From contig CAKUCX010000002.1 in assembly GCA_934643865.1 (NCBI GenBank), forward strand, positions 1 to 64,000: 64,000 bases of DNA, written 5' to 3'. A program made the translations under genes and the position numbers. The notes under the pieces are model-generated. The model was not told the origin of the DNA and made no database searches. It saw only the letters and a list, made by a program, of their open reading frames with translations. Source of the stretch: an uncultured Kiritimatiellota bacterium (GTDB taxonomy: Bacteria > Verrucomicrobiota > Kiritimatiellia > RFP12 > UBA1067). Shown here piece by piece: positions 26,680-34,940 of this stretch (its first letter is position 1; the number at the start of each line of letters is the position of its first letter).

Positions 26680-27893
26680 ATGAGCAGGATGAAGAGTTGG
26701 CACTTGTACGAGACTATCTGATAAATGTCTTTGGGATGTCGGCAGAGTGCTTGGAGTCTGCAATTACGCCATATAAAGAGAAGGTAGAAGGTGACCTTCC
26801 GTATGTCTTTGGTTTAGCAGAATGTGACGGGCGACATTTTGTCTTTGTGCACGGGTACAATGTCAACTACCGGTCTGCGCGCGGGTGGTCTGCCGAAATG
26901 TTCAAGCGTCTTTGGCAGGCGGGATCGCAGTCTATGTTTACCGCAGTCGATTGGTATGGCAACGAGTCGCAGATATGGGCAGGCGTTCCTTTCCTTGGAG
27001 GAGAATCGCTCGATTACTACATCAATGTACGCCACGCGCTTGATTCAGCGCCTAATTTCTCGCCTGCGGTAAATGCATTGCCTGGCGACAAGGTCATGCT
27101 TGCCCACTCGCTTGGCAACATGCTCGTTTCCGAGGCCGCGAAATCCTATCTGCTCAACTATACAAAATACTATATGCTGAATGCCGCCGTGCCAATTGAA
27201 GCATATGATGGAACATCTATGGCGCGAGAAATGATAGAACATGGCTGGACTGACATTTCTCCAGAAAAATGGGCCGCGAGGTGGTACGAAAACTTCCATG
27301 ACCCTGCGGACTTAAGGCGAGACCTAAAATGGAAAGGCCGTTTTGCAGGAATACATCATGCGGTAAACTGCTATTCACTTACGGAAGAAGTCCTTAATAA
27401 TGCGACAACAAACGGATGGGGAGGTGTCTGGTCCGTGCAGGAGCTATTCAAGGGAACGTCCGCACTTCATTTAGCGCCGGGGAATTATGAAGGCGGATGG
27501 GGATATAATGGCGAACGCACTAATTTGGCAGGACTTCTAACGGACTTCGCAAAGACAAACGTTTTCTCTGACACGGAATTGATTATGAGTCCGATTTTCA
27601 GGAAGTTTGACAATGCAACGCTTCATCAGACAAATCTCATATCAATAGCTCAGACGGAGTTGAACAAGGTCATGGGAGATGGAATTCCGGCGGTAAGTTT
27701 TGCCGCTGGAGCGAATCCGATTCAGAATGTACTTGCTGGAAGTATTGAGTTATCCCCTGACGGATTGCCGTATTGGCCATCAAAACGAATCGCCAGTCAG
27801 CGTCGTCAATGGCATCACTCTGACATTTGCAATGTTGCTTTCTTTTATGTCAATTTCATATTCAACAAAATCGTAAAAGGAGAAAACCAATGA
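26655..27893 (+). CDS. Alpha/beta-hydrolase-like protein
   Basis: 412 residues from a GTG start with no clear ribosome site, so the N-terminus may be incomplete. FVHGYNVNYRSARGW is an oxyanion-loop-like HG motif, and LAHSLGNMLVSEAAKSY is the nucleophile elbow (A/G-H-S-L-G). This fits a serine esterase or lipase of the alpha/beta-hydrolase fold. No signal peptide is evident. The stop overlaps the next start (ATGA), pairing it with a secreted protein. Whether it belongs to the defence system or is separate island cargo is unknown; lipase-type effectors do occur in defence loci. Confidence 0.55.
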   Translation: MFPVFLNVNEQDEELALVRDYLINVFGMSAECLESAITPYKEKVEGDLPYVFGLAECDGRHFVFVHGYNVNYRSARGWSAEMFKRLWQAGSQSMFTAVDWYGNESQIWAGVPFLGGESLDYYINVRHALDSAPNFSPAVNALPGDKVMLAHSLGNMLVSEAAKSYLLNYTKYYMLNAAVPIEAYDGTSMAREMIEHGWTDISPEKWAARWYENFHDPADLRRDLKWKGRFAGIHHAVNCYSLTEEVLNNATTNGWGGVWSVQELFKGTSALHLAPGNYEGGWGYNGERTNLAGLLTDFAKTNVFSDTELIMSPIFRKFDNATLHQTNLISIAQTELNKVMGDGIPAVSFAAGANPIQNVLAGSIELSPDGLPYWPSKRIASQRRQWHHSDICNVAFFYVNFIFNKIVKGENQ

Positions 27894-28942
27894 GAAAGAC
27901 AATGATAATGATCGGCATCGTGCTGGTATGTTGCCTTGCAAAAGCTGACAAGGCATATCTGGGCATATGTGTCGAGGATGCCGTTAGTCATGTGCCTTTG
28001 CAGGGCGTAAAGGTGATCGCAAACTTTGAAGACGACATTGGATGGCGCGCTTGGTCGGAATCGGCTAATCCTGACATAGCAGAGGGATTCACGGATAAAC
28101 ATGGTTTCTGCCGGCTTTCAGGGAAGACAAACTGCGGCAGAAGCAGTGTTTGGGTTGATAAAGCACCGAAAGGATATTACGAAGCGGCGTATGGCGGAGA
28201 CGCGAAATATACGAGAAAGTCTTTGTTTGGGACTTGGCAGCCAGAGGATATTGTCGTCACGGTGGCTCTTCAACGCGTGGAGCATCCTATACCCTTATAT
28301 GTTCGCCATGCCGATATAAGAGACGACAAGGGGCAGCTCGGTGGATTCGATGGCACTAATGCGGTGCTGCGGTATGATTTCGTCAAGGGGGATTGGCTTC
28401 CGCCTGTGGGAGCGGGAAGTTTTGCCGACATGACGATTCGCACACGCTATGATCTTTGGTCTGTCATTTCCAATCGCACCGATGTGCTATACTTCTATGA
28501 TTTCATAAACGAGATCGAGTTTTCTGGTGAAGGTAATGGCATATATGAGGAATCATTTGCTGGCAAAAACTGCGGCATAAAGTTTCGTAACGCGCCAGAA
28601 TCAGGCTATGCGCACTCAAAGACATTACGCTTCGGCAGTAAGAAGGACATATTTGGCAAGAACGGAGTGAATGTCTTTATGAAGTACTATTCGGAAAGCG
28701 ACAAGGAGCGTTGCTATTGCTTTCGCATCCGTTCAAGATATAACGACAAAAGAGAGCTGATAGAAGCGTATTATGGGAAAATATATGGCGACATCAACTT
28801 TGAGGGTTCATTCATGACGGGATTTAAGCGAGTGAAGTTTCTGTACTACTTCAACCTCGAATCCCTTGACAGGAACCTTGAATGGGACATGAAGAACAAC
28901 CTTTGTCCGACGTCTGGCAACATAGGGCAACCGAAGCCCTGA
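27890..28942 (+). CDS. Exported protein with N-terminal beta-sandwich-like domain
   Basis: 350 residues. A signal peptide (MRKTMIMIGIVLVCCLAKA) begins it; the CC could make it a lipoprotein. The following YLGICVEDAVSHVPLQGVKV resembles the start of a carboxypeptidase-regulatory-like Ig domain. The remainder is unrecognised. AAAGGAG lies before the ATG, which overlaps the hydrolase stop. It would act outside the cytoplasm. Confidence 0.5.
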   Translation: MRKTMIMIGIVLVCCLAKADKAYLGICVEDAVSHVPLQGVKVIANFEDDIGWRAWSESANPDIAEGFTDKHGFCRLSGKTNCGRSSVWVDKAPKGYYEAAYGGDAKYTRKSLFGTWQPEDIVVTVALQRVEHPIPLYVRHADIRDDKGQLGGFDGTNAVLRYDFVKGDWLPPVGAGSFADMTIRTRYDLWSVISNRTDVLYFYDFINEIEFSGEGNGIYEESFAGKNCGIKFRNAPESGYAHSKTLRFGSKKDIFGKNGVNVFMKYYSESDKERCYCFRIRSRYNDKRELIEAYYGKIYGDINFEGSFMTGFKRVKFLYYFNLESLDRNLEWDMKNNLCPTSGNIGQPKP

Positions 28943-29026
28943 TTGACGAAGAGGCAATACGAAGAAGGTTTCGCTATTTCAAAGACCGACATGGAGAAGA
29001 AACAGAATGAGTCTGGCGCAGACCAG

Positions 29027-29220
29027 CGATATGACTACCCAATGCTACGATATGACTACCCAATGCTATAGGTTGAGGGCGTATGCCAACCCCGTCCGAA
29101 AACGGCCCGAAATGATAAGCACATGGGCTTCAACCCCAAGCATGGGGTATGCTTATCCCCGTCCGACAGCTCAAATCGTCAAATCGCGACCCCAACCTAT
29201 AGGTTGAGGCGTATGCAAAC
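29027..29220. repeat. Repeat-rich non-coding segment
   Basis: A perfect 21-base unit CGATATGACTACCCAATGCTA occurs twice (29027-29047, 29048-29068). CTATAGGTTGAGGCGTATGC-like copies occur at 29066 and 29197, and CCCCGTCCGA twice. GATAAGCA/TGCTTATC flank a CCCC-AAGCAT-GGGG hairpin (29116-29160). No convincing gene lies between 28943 and 29343; this may be a structured RNA or recombination debris. Confidence 0.5.
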
Positions 29221-29343
29221 TCGAAAAACAGAGACATCGAAAAACCATGAAAACACCGGTCGAAAACATCTCAGTCATTGTCCGCCCCCGCATAAACAGT
29301 GGGGGAAATCACCGTGTGGCGTCATAGTTTGACAGACCGCAAC

Positions 29344-29352
29344 CTCCACCAG
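29344..29352 (+). other. Possible right attachment site (attR)
   Basis: CTCCACCAG repeats the tRNA-Ala 3' end at 217-225. Nine bases alone is weak. A terminator follows directly and GC content rises here, as expected at the edge of an island integrated at the tRNA. Confidence 0.35.
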
Positions 29353-29355
29353 TCA

Positions 29356-29406
29356 AAAAGCGCGTTTCGCCCAGCAACGTCAAGGGGAGGCGCGCTTTTC
29401 GTTTTT
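29356..29406 (+). terminator. Rho-independent-like terminator
   Basis: AAAAGCGCG (29356-29364) pairs with CGCGCTTTT (29391-29399), followed by CGTTTTT. It has no nearby upstream gene and may be the original terminator of tRNA-Ala displaced by the island. Confidence 0.5.
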
Positions 29407-29474
29407 CCGCATAGGACTTGGAGAGGTGGGCGGCGATTTCCGCCTCGGGCGCGGCGGGCGCAGACCTGCTGGCA

Positions 29475-29648
29475 TGAGGGCCGTGTCGTAAGTGGCGCAG
29501 GCGAGACGCGCTGCGTCGAGCTGACGATGGCACCGCAGCTCTTCGAGCTGACAAGCGCGAGGAATGTCGTCTTCCGCGGGCTTGTGTTCGAGACCTGTCG
29601 CGCTTCAGCCATCCGCATGAAGGACTGCGCGCACTGCCTCGGCGCGTT
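29475..29648 (+). pseudogene. Remnant of a right-handed beta-helix protein
   Basis: The plus frame reads ELTMAPQLFELTSARNVVFR and then GLVFETCRASAIRMKDC, the repeat pattern of pectate-lyase-like parallel beta-helix proteins. It has no start, no full coil set, and ends in the tRNA-Met promoter region. High-GC backbone debris at the island edge. Confidence 0.5.
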
Positions 29649-29663
29649 TACGTGTTTTTGCAG

Positions 29664-29692
29664 TTGCGCGGTGAATCCTGTTTTGGTAAACT
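29664..29692 (+). promoter_or_regulatory. Promoter of tRNA-Met
   Basis: TTGCGC, 17-base spacer, TGG then TAAACT (29687-29692). The hexamers are the same as those of the rpsU promoter at 54690. The tRNA starts 12 bases later. Confidence 0.65.
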
Positions 29693-29704
29693 GTTCTCTC
29701 GTTC

Positions 29705-29779
29705 GGCGAGATAGCTCAACGGTAGAGCATCAGAATCATAATCTGCTGGTTGAGGGTTCGAATCCCCCTCTCGCCACCA
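29705..29779 (+). tRNA. tRNA-Met (anticodon CAT), elongator type
   Basis: Acceptor GGCGAGA/TCTCGCC, D-arm GCTC/GAGC, anticodon loop ATCATAA (CAT), T-arm GAGGG/CCCCC (one G-C mismatch aside) and encoded ACCA. A fully paired 1-72 end argues against initiator tRNA. Ile(k2C) is the alternative, but the other CAT tRNA at 34796 fits Ile better. Confidence 0.85.
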
Positions 29780-29786
29780 TGCAATG

Positions 29787-29813
29787 GCCACCGCTTGTGC
29801 GGTGGCTTTTGTT
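29787..29813 (+). terminator. Terminator of tRNA-Met
   Basis: GCCACCGC-TTGT-GCGGTGGC followed by TTTTGTT: a classical intrinsic terminator seven bases after the CCA. Confidence 0.85.
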
Positions 29814-29828
29814 CTGCGGAGCATCCCT

Positions 29829-30611
29829 ATGAACTTCGAGCCGATCGGCATCTTCCACGGCGGGGCCGCGCGCAAGTACGAGGCGCCGCGACAGGGCGCG
29901 TTCGCCGGCGGGGAAGGGCGCGTCGTGTTGGCGGCGGGCCGCAATTTCGAGACGGCGCTGAGAAACCTCGACGGCTTTGCGCGCATCTGGCTCGTGTTCG
30001 TGTTCGACCGCAACGGCGAAGGCTGGCGGCCGACGGCGCATCCGCCCGTCACGGCGTCGGGCCTCCCCCGCGTGGGCGTCTTCGCGTCGCGCGCGCCGTA
30101 CCGCCCCAACCCCATCGGGCTTTCGTGCGTGCGGCTCGTCGCCGTTCGGGGGTGCGTCGTCGAGGTCGCGGAGGCAGACCTTCTGGACGGGACGCCGGTT
30201 CTCGACATCAAGCCGTACATCCCGGCGGCGGACGCCTTCCCCGGCGTGAAGGCGGGCTGGGTGGACGACCAGGACCACTGGCGCGTCGTCGCCACGCCGG
30301 CGTTCGCGGCGCAGGCCGCGTGCGTGCGCGCGCAGGGCGGGCAGGACCTTCTTGCAACGGCGCGCGTGCAGCTTGCGGGCGAGCCGTTTGACGCCTCCCG
30401 CAAGCGCGTCGCCCGCACCGGACCGGAGACGGGGACGTTCTCGGTGCGGATGTTCCGGCTCGATTTCGCGGTCGACGCGGCCGCGCGCACGGTGACGCTG
30501 CTTGCCGTCCGAAGCGGCTATACGGCGGCGGCGCTCGCCGCAGACGACGACCCCTACGCGGACAAGGCCGTCCATCGGGCGTTCGTCGCGGCGGGCGGGC
30601 GGCACAGCTGA
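29829..30611 (+). CDS. trmO: tRNA (N6-threonylcarbamoyladenosine37-N6) methyltransferase TrmO
   Basis: 260 residues of the YaeB/TsaA/TrmO family. Characteristic stretches are FARIWLVFVFDRNG, GVFASRAPYRPNPIGLSCV and GTPVLDIKPYIPAAD. TrmO uses SAM to methylate t6A37 of tRNA-Thr in the cytoplasm. ATG 29829 matches the family N-terminus (FEPIGIFH); a longer frame upstream runs through the terminator and is rejected. The gene lies between tRNA-Met and a convergent tRNA-Leu, within a tRNA/translation cluster. Confidence 0.9.
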   Translation: MNFEPIGIFHGGAARKYEAPRQGAFAGGEGRVVLAAGRNFETALRNLDGFARIWLVFVFDRNGEGWRPTAHPPVTASGLPRVGVFASRAPYRPNPIGLSCVRLVAVRGCVVEVAEADLLDGTPVLDIKPYIPAADAFPGVKAGWVDDQDHWRVVATPAFAAQAACVRAQGGQDLLATARVQLAGEPFDASRKRVARTGPETGTFSVRMFRLDFAVDAAARTVTLLAVRSGYTAAALAADDDPYADKAVHRAFVAAGGRHS

Positions 30612-30617
30612 CGCGCG

Positions 30618-30699
30618 TGGTGGGCGCGGCGGGACTTGAACCCGCACTCTTGCGAACTGGAACCTAAATCCAGCGTGTCTGCCATTCCACCACGCGCCC
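30618..30699 (-). tRNA. tRNA-Leu (anticodon TAG)
   Basis: Minus strand: acceptor GGGCGCG/CGCGCCC, long variable arm of class II type, anticodon stem CTGGA/TCCAG with loop TTTAGGT (TAG), T-arm GCGGG/CCCGC, encoded ACCA. A TACACT -10 on the minus strand (30716-30721) lies 16 bases upstream. Its 3' end is 6 bases from the trmO stop. Confidence 0.9.
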
Positions 30700-30769
30700 G
30701 AAAGGGAAGGACATGAGTGTAGCGCATCCGGCGGCGCTTGGCAAGCGTGGCGCGCGAAGCCCCGATTTT

Positions 30770-30778
30770 TGCTATACT
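30770..30778 (+). promoter_or_regulatory. Extended -10 of tgt
   Basis: TGCTATACT with only nine bases to ATG 30788, so the transcript would have almost no leader. No ribosome site is seen. Confidence 0.6.
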
Positions 30779-30787
30779 TCTCTGCCC

Positions 30788-31930
30788 ATGGAACCAGGAA
30801 CGTTCGAGATCCGCACCCAGGACGCCCATTCGCGCGCGCGCGCAGGCGTCCTCTGGACGGCGCACGGTCCCGTCGAGACGCCGGTTTTCATGCCCGTCGG
30901 CACCCAGGGCACCGTCAAGGCGCTCGAACCGCGCGACCTGGAGGAGAACGGCGCGCAGATCATCCTCGGCAACACCTACCACCTCAACCTGCGCCCCGGC
31001 ATGGACGTGATGGCGCACGCGGGCGGCCTCCATGCGTTCATGAACTGGCAGAAGCCCATCCTCACGGACTCGGGCGGCTTCCAGGTGTTCTCGCTCGCGA
31101 AGATGCGCACGCTCACGCCCGAGGGCTGCTGGTTCAACTCGCACCTCGACGGGCGGCGCATCTTCCTCGGCCCGCGCGAGTCGATGGAGATCCAGCGCGT
31201 CCTCGGAAGCGACATCGCGATGGCGTTCGACGAATGCCTGCCCTGGCCCTGCGACCGCGCCCGCGCCGAGCGGAGCGTGGAGACGACGATCCGGTGGGCG
31301 AAGATGTCCCTTGAGGCCCCGCACGCGCCCGGCCAGCTTGTCTTCGGCATCGTGCAGGGCGGCATCTACGACGACATCCGCCGCCACTGCGCCGAGGAAC
31401 TTGCGGAGATGGCCTTCCCCGGCTATGCGATCGGCGGCGTCTCGGTGGGCGAGCCGGAGGCGGCGATGTACCAGGCCGTGGAGGCGTCCGTCCCCTACCT
31501 CCCCGAGGCGAAGCCGCGCTATGTGATGGGCCTCGGCGTGATGACGCAGATGGCCGAGTGCGTCGCGCGCGGCGTGGACATGTTCGACTGCGTGATCCCC
31601 ACGCGCGTCGCCCGCCACGGCACGGCGCTCACCCGCCACGGCAACGTCGCCGTCAAGGCGGCGAAGTGGGCGAAGGACCTCTCGCCCGTCGAGGCAGGGT
31701 GTACCTGCTACTGCTGCCGGAACTTCACGCGCAGCTACGTGCGCCACCTCCTCCACGCGGGGGAGATCCTCGGCGTGCGCCTCCTCACGATCCACAACGT
31801 CCACCGCCTCTGCGCGTTCGCGCGGGAGATGCGCGCGGCCATCCTGGACGGTACGTTCGGGGCGTGGCGGGCGCAGCTCCACGCGGACCAGCGCGGAAAC
31901 GGACAGAATGAGACACGAAACCAACCATAA
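30788..31930 (+). CDS. tgt: Queuine tRNA-ribosyltransferase (tRNA-guanine transglycosylase)
   Basis: 380 residues, normal family length. It exchanges guanine 34 of GUN-anticodon tRNAs for preQ1/queuine. Visible are GNTYHLNLRPG, LTDSGGFQVFSL (catalytic Asp), FDCVIPTRVARHGTAL (nucleophile Asp) and the zinc site CTCYCC with a later His. ATG 30788 is supported by the promoter nine bases upstream and by the family N-terminus. yajC follows within 16 bases, the classical tgt-yajC order. Confidence 0.95.
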   Translation: MEPGTFEIRTQDAHSRARAGVLWTAHGPVETPVFMPVGTQGTVKALEPRDLEENGAQIILGNTYHLNLRPGMDVMAHAGGLHAFMNWQKPILTDSGGFQVFSLAKMRTLTPEGCWFNSHLDGRRIFLGPRESMEIQRVLGSDIAMAFDECLPWPCDRARAERSVETTIRWAKMSLEAPHAPGQLVFGIVQGGIYDDIRRHCAEELAEMAFPGYAIGGVSVGEPEAAMYQAVEASVPYLPEAKPRYVMGLGVMTQMAECVARGVDMFDCVIPTRVARHGTALTRHGNVAVKAAKWAKDLSPVEAGCTCYCCRNFTRSYVRHLLHAGEILGVRLLTIHNVHRLCAFAREMRAAILDGTFGAWRAQLHADQRGNGQNETRNQP

Positions 31931-31945
31931 GGAACAGAGACGAAC

Positions 31946-32368
31946 ATGAACACACCGATGATCTTCGCACAGGCGGCCGCCCCTGCGGCCCCGGCCGTCC
32001 AGGCCGCCGCGCCGTCCGCCCCCGCCACGCCCGCGACGGCGACCGAGGTCCAGAGCGCCGACGCCCCGCAGGGCGCGCCGCAGCAGCCGCAGGGCAACTT
32101 CATGATGCCCGTCATGATGCTGCTCCTCCTCGCGCTCTTCTACGTGATGATGATCCGCCCGCAGCAGCGCAAGGAGAAGGAGCGCCGGAAGATGATCGAC
32201 GAACTCCGCGCGGGCAAGAAGGTCGTCTTCGCGGGCGGCCTCATGGGCACGATCGTCGAGGCGAAGGAGAAGACCTTCAAGATCGAGATTGCGGGCGACG
32301 TCGTCATCGAGGTGGCGCGCGCCGCCGTGCAGGGCGTCGTCGAGGAGACGCCCGAGGCCGGCAAGTAG
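31946..32368 (+). CDS. yajC: Preprotein translocase subunit YajC
   Basis: 140 residues. One membrane segment (about 52-67, MMPVMMLLLLALFYVMMI) is followed by RPQQRKEKERR and a small beta domain (VVFAGGLMGTIVEAKEKTFKIEI), the YajC pattern. The Ala/Pro-rich N-terminus is longer than in E. coli, as in many PVC bacteria. It assists SecDF in the inner membrane. Placed directly after tgt. Confidence 0.92.
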   Translation: MNTPMIFAQAAAPAAPAVQAAAPSAPATPATATEVQSADAPQGAPQQPQGNFMMPVMMLLLLALFYVMMIRPQQRKEKERRKMIDELRAGKKVVFAGGLMGTIVEAKEKTFKIEIAGDVVIEVARAAVQGVVEETPEAGK

Positions 32369-32380
32369 GGCGGGACGCGC

Positions 32381-33331
32381 ATGGGCTACGCGCGCGGACG
32401 GTTCGGGGTGGAATACCATCCCCGCGGCGACGCGGAGACGCACCGTCTCCGCTGGTTCGCGGGGATCGTCGTCCTGCTCGTCCTCGCCGCGTTCGCCTGG
32501 TATCGCTTCACGCATCGCGTCCGCGCGCCGAAGCGGGAGCGGCCGGCGCCCCGTCCGCCCGCCGCCGTGCGGGCGAAGGCCCCGCCCGCGACGCCGCCCG
32601 CCGTGCAGACGCCCGCCCGGCCGGCGCCTGCGGCGACGAACGCCCTGCGCCGCGCCGTCGTCCCCCCGCCGCCGAAGACGCGGCAGCAGCCGCAGGTGCT
32701 GCGCCTCGTCGAGACGTGGCTCGCGACGGCCTCCACGCGCACCGAGAAGGAGCAGGTGCTTCTCCAGCGCCTCGCCGAGGCCGAGCGCCAGTGCAACGTG
32801 CCGCTTGCCATCGACGCGATCCGGAAGCTCTACGAGCGTCCGACGATGGCGGACATCCGCGACCCCCTCATGCGCCGCCTCGGCGACCTCAACGTGGCGC
32901 ACCTCTTCTCCGACAAGACGACGCCCTGGACGGCCGTCGTCGAGGTGAAGCGCGGCGACAGCCTCAACCGCATCGCGCGCGAGCACCGCTCCACGCCTGC
33001 CGTCGTCGCGAAGCTCAACCCGCGCGTCAGGTGGGAGCGGCTCAAGCCCGGCGACGCCGTCCGCGTGCTGGACTTCCCCAACGCCGTCCTCGTGATCTAC
33101 AAGCAGCGCGGCTATGCGGACCTCTCGCTCAAGAACGGGCAGTTTTTCCGCCGCTACGTCCTCGCAATCGCGCCGACGACGCCCTGCTCCGTCTACCCTG
33201 TCGCCCAGGAGGCCGGCGCGACCGTCCATGCGCGCCTCCGCGAACTCGGCGTCAGGGCTTCGGCCGCCGACCGCGCGGAGCTCGACCTCTTCCTCGCCCC
33301 CGGCTCGCGCATCACCGTCGCCGAGCAGTGA
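32381..33331 (+). CDS. Membrane-anchored LysM-domain protein
   Basis: 316 residues. A single N-terminal membrane segment (about 26-42) is followed by a Pro/Ala-rich linker (45-105), a helical part, and a LysM domain (VEVKRGDSLNRIAREH...LKPGDAVRVL, about 188-232). The last 80 residues begin like an L,D-transpeptidase (VLVIYKQRGYADLSLKNG) but no HGT...SxGC catalytic motif follows. It probably binds peptidoglycan in the periplasm. It starts 12 bases after yajC. Confidence 0.7.
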   Translation: MGYARGRFGVEYHPRGDAETHRLRWFAGIVVLLVLAAFAWYRFTHRVRAPKRERPAPRPPAAVRAKAPPATPPAVQTPARPAPAATNALRRAVVPPPPKTRQQPQVLRLVETWLATASTRTEKEQVLLQRLAEAERQCNVPLAIDAIRKLYERPTMADIRDPLMRRLGDLNVAHLFSDKTTPWTAVVEVKRGDSLNRIAREHRSTPAVVAKLNPRVRWERLKPGDAVRVLDFPNAVLVIYKQRGYADLSLKNGQFFRRYVLAIAPTTPCSVYPVAQEAGATVHARLRELGVRASAADRAELDLFLAPGSRITVAEQ

Positions 33332-33336
33332 CTTTT

Positions 33337-33345
33337 TGATATACT
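33337..33345 (+). promoter_or_regulatory. Extended -10 of serS
   Basis: TGATATACT, 34 bases before ATG 33380, with AAAGGAAAG in the leader as ribosome site. Confidence 0.55.
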
Positions 33346-33379
33346 GGCATCACGTTTTCCAAAGGAAAGAAGCAAGAAA

Positions 33380-34681
33380 ATGATCGACATCAAGAAGATC
33401 CGCGACGACTTCGACACGACGGCCGCGCAGCTCGCGCGCCGCGGCGTCGAGCGGGAGACGGTCGCGAAGGCGCGCGACCTCGACGCGGCGCGGCGCGCCC
33501 TCCTCGCCGAGACCGAGACCCTCAAGGCGAAGCGCAACGCCGCCTCCAGGGAGATCGGCGTGCGCGCGAAGGCCGGTGAGGACGTCTCCGCCGTCAAGGC
33601 CGAGATGCGCGCCGTGGGCGACCGCATCGCCGAGATCGACAGGGAACTCGCCCAGGTCGAGGCGGATCTGCGCGAGACGCTGCTCATGATCCCGAACGTC
33701 CCGGCGCCCGAAATCCCCACCGGGCCCGACTCCAGCGCGAACGAGGTCATCCGCCACGTCGGCGAGTGGAAGGACCCCGCCTACCCGATTCCCGACCACA
33801 TGCAGATCGGCGAGAAGCTCGGCATCTTCGACTTCCCGCGCGGCGTCAAGCTCACGGGCACGGGCTTCCCGGTCATCCTCGGGCAGGGCGCGAAGCTCCA
33901 GCGCGCGCTCATCCAGTACATGCTCGACCTCCACTGCCGGAAGCAGGGCTACACCGAGATGCTGCCGCCCTTCATGGTGAACAGCGCCTCGATGACGGGC
34001 ACGGGCCAGCTCCCCAAGTTCGCCGAAGACCTCTACCACTGCAACGTGGACGACTTCTGGATGATCCCGACGGCCGAGGTGCCCGTCACGAACTTCTACC
34101 GCGACGACGTCTTCGACGGCGTGAAGCTGCCGAAGATCACGCCCGAGGCCCCCGTCAAGCTCACCGCCTACACGCCCTGCTTCCGCCGCGAGGCGGGCTC
34201 GGCCGGCAAGATGACGCGCGGCATGCTGCGCGTCCACCAGTTCGACAAGGTCGAGATGGTGAACTTCGTCCACCCCTCCACGAGCTTCCGGCAGCTTGAA
34301 ACGCTCGTGAAGGAGGCGGAGGACGTCCTCACCGGCCTCGGCCTCGCCTTCCGCGTCATCCTGCTCAGCTCCGGCGACATGGGCTTCTCGGCCGCCAAGT
34401 GCTACGACCTCGAACTCTGGGCGCCGGGCGAGCGGCAGTGGTTGGAGGTGAGCTCCTGCAGCTGCTTCACCGACTACCAGGCCCGCCGCCTGAACTGCCG
34501 CTTCAAGGACGCGGACGGCAAGACGAAGCTCGTCCACACGCTCAACGGCTCGGGCGTCGCCCTGCCGCGCCTCATGGTTGCGCTCCTCGAACAGCACCTC
34601 CAGGCCGACGGCTCGGTCCTCCTCCCCGAGGCCCTCCGCCCCTACATGGGCGACGTGGACCGCCTCGTCCCCGTGAAGTAG
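33380..34681 (+). CDS. serS: Seryl-tRNA synthetase
   Basis: 433 residues, class II synthetase. The N-terminal coiled-coil arm (about 30-100) binds the long variable arm of tRNA-Ser. Motif 2 is TPCFRREAGSAGKMTRGMLR and motif 3 is LNGSGVALPRLMVALLEQHLQ. It charges tRNA-Ser and, where present, tRNA-Sec. It sits next to tRNA-Ile and after the tgt-yajC group. A GC-rich inverted repeat at 34711-34745 after it is probably its terminator. Confidence 0.95.
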   Translation: MIDIKKIRDDFDTTAAQLARRGVERETVAKARDLDAARRALLAETETLKAKRNAASREIGVRAKAGEDVSAVKAEMRAVGDRIAEIDRELAQVEADLRETLLMIPNVPAPEIPTGPDSSANEVIRHVGEWKDPAYPIPDHMQIGEKLGIFDFPRGVKLTGTGFPVILGQGAKLQRALIQYMLDLHCRKQGYTEMLPPFMVNSASMTGTGQLPKFAEDLYHCNVDDFWMIPTAEVPVTNFYRDDVFDGVKLPKITPEAPVKLTAYTPCFRREAGSAGKMTRGMLRVHQFDKVEMVNFVHPSTSFRQLETLVKEAEDVLTGLGLAFRVILLSSGDMGFSAAKCYDLELWAPGERQWLEVSSCSCFTDYQARRLNCRFKDADGKTKLVHTLNGSGVALPRLMVALLEQHLQADGSVLLPEALRPYMGDVDRLVPVK

Positions 34682-34710
34682 GGCGCCCCGTGCGCGGCGG
34701 CTTCAAGTGG

Positions 34711-34749
34711 GAAGGGCGCGCGCCCGCGCGTCCGGGCCGCCCTTCTCCT
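34711..34749 (+). terminator. Probable terminator of serS
   Basis: GAAGGGCG (34711-34718) pairs with CGCCCTTC (34738-34745), followed by TCCTT rather than a full T-run. Confidence 0.4.
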
Positions 34750-34771
34750 TGTCCGGAAGCGGGGGGTGTGC

Positions 34772-34777
34772 TATAAT
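34772..34777 (+). promoter_or_regulatory. -10 of tRNA-Ile(CAT)
   Basis: A consensus TATAAT preceded by TGTGC, 18 bases before the tRNA. Confidence 0.6.
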
Positions 34778-34795
34778 CCGCCCTGTTTCCTTTTC

Positions 34796-34872
34796 GGACC
34801 CGTAGCTCAGTCGGTCAGAGCGGGGGACTCATAATCCCTTGGTCCTGGGTTCAAGTCCCGGCGGGTCCACCA
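34796..34872 (+). tRNA. tRNA with CAT anticodon, probably tRNA-Ile2 (lysidine type)
   Basis: Acceptor GGACCCG/CGGGTCC, D-arm GCTC/GAGC, anticodon loop CTCATAA (CAT), T-arm CTGGG/CCCGG and encoded ACCA. GACTCATAATC plus TTGGTC resembles tRNA-Ile2, whose C34 is changed to lysidine by TilS to read AUA. tRNA-Met is the alternative. Confidence 0.85.
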
Positions 34873-34940
34873 GATCACGTCCCCGGCGTCGCGCGACCGT
34901 CCGCTGAACGTCCGGCCTGGCAAGGGATGAGAGACGATCG

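Noticed and set aside
29007..29207. 66-residue open frame over the repeat block
   Set aside because: Made of a 21-base duplication, no ribosome site, no homology recognised.
862..29343. Integrase or relaxase of the island
   Set aside because: Looked for tyrosine or serine recombinase motifs in all large frames; only the RAYT-type transposase is present, which does not integrate islands at tRNAs.
29280..29354. tmRNA or tRNA ending in CTCCACCAG
   Set aside because: No matching acceptor strand, T-arm or tag reading frame could be found; best explained as a copy of the tRNA-Ala end.
30554..33229. 891-residue minus-strand open frame
   Set aside because: Opposite to tgt, yajC and the LysM gene, and crosses tRNA-Leu.
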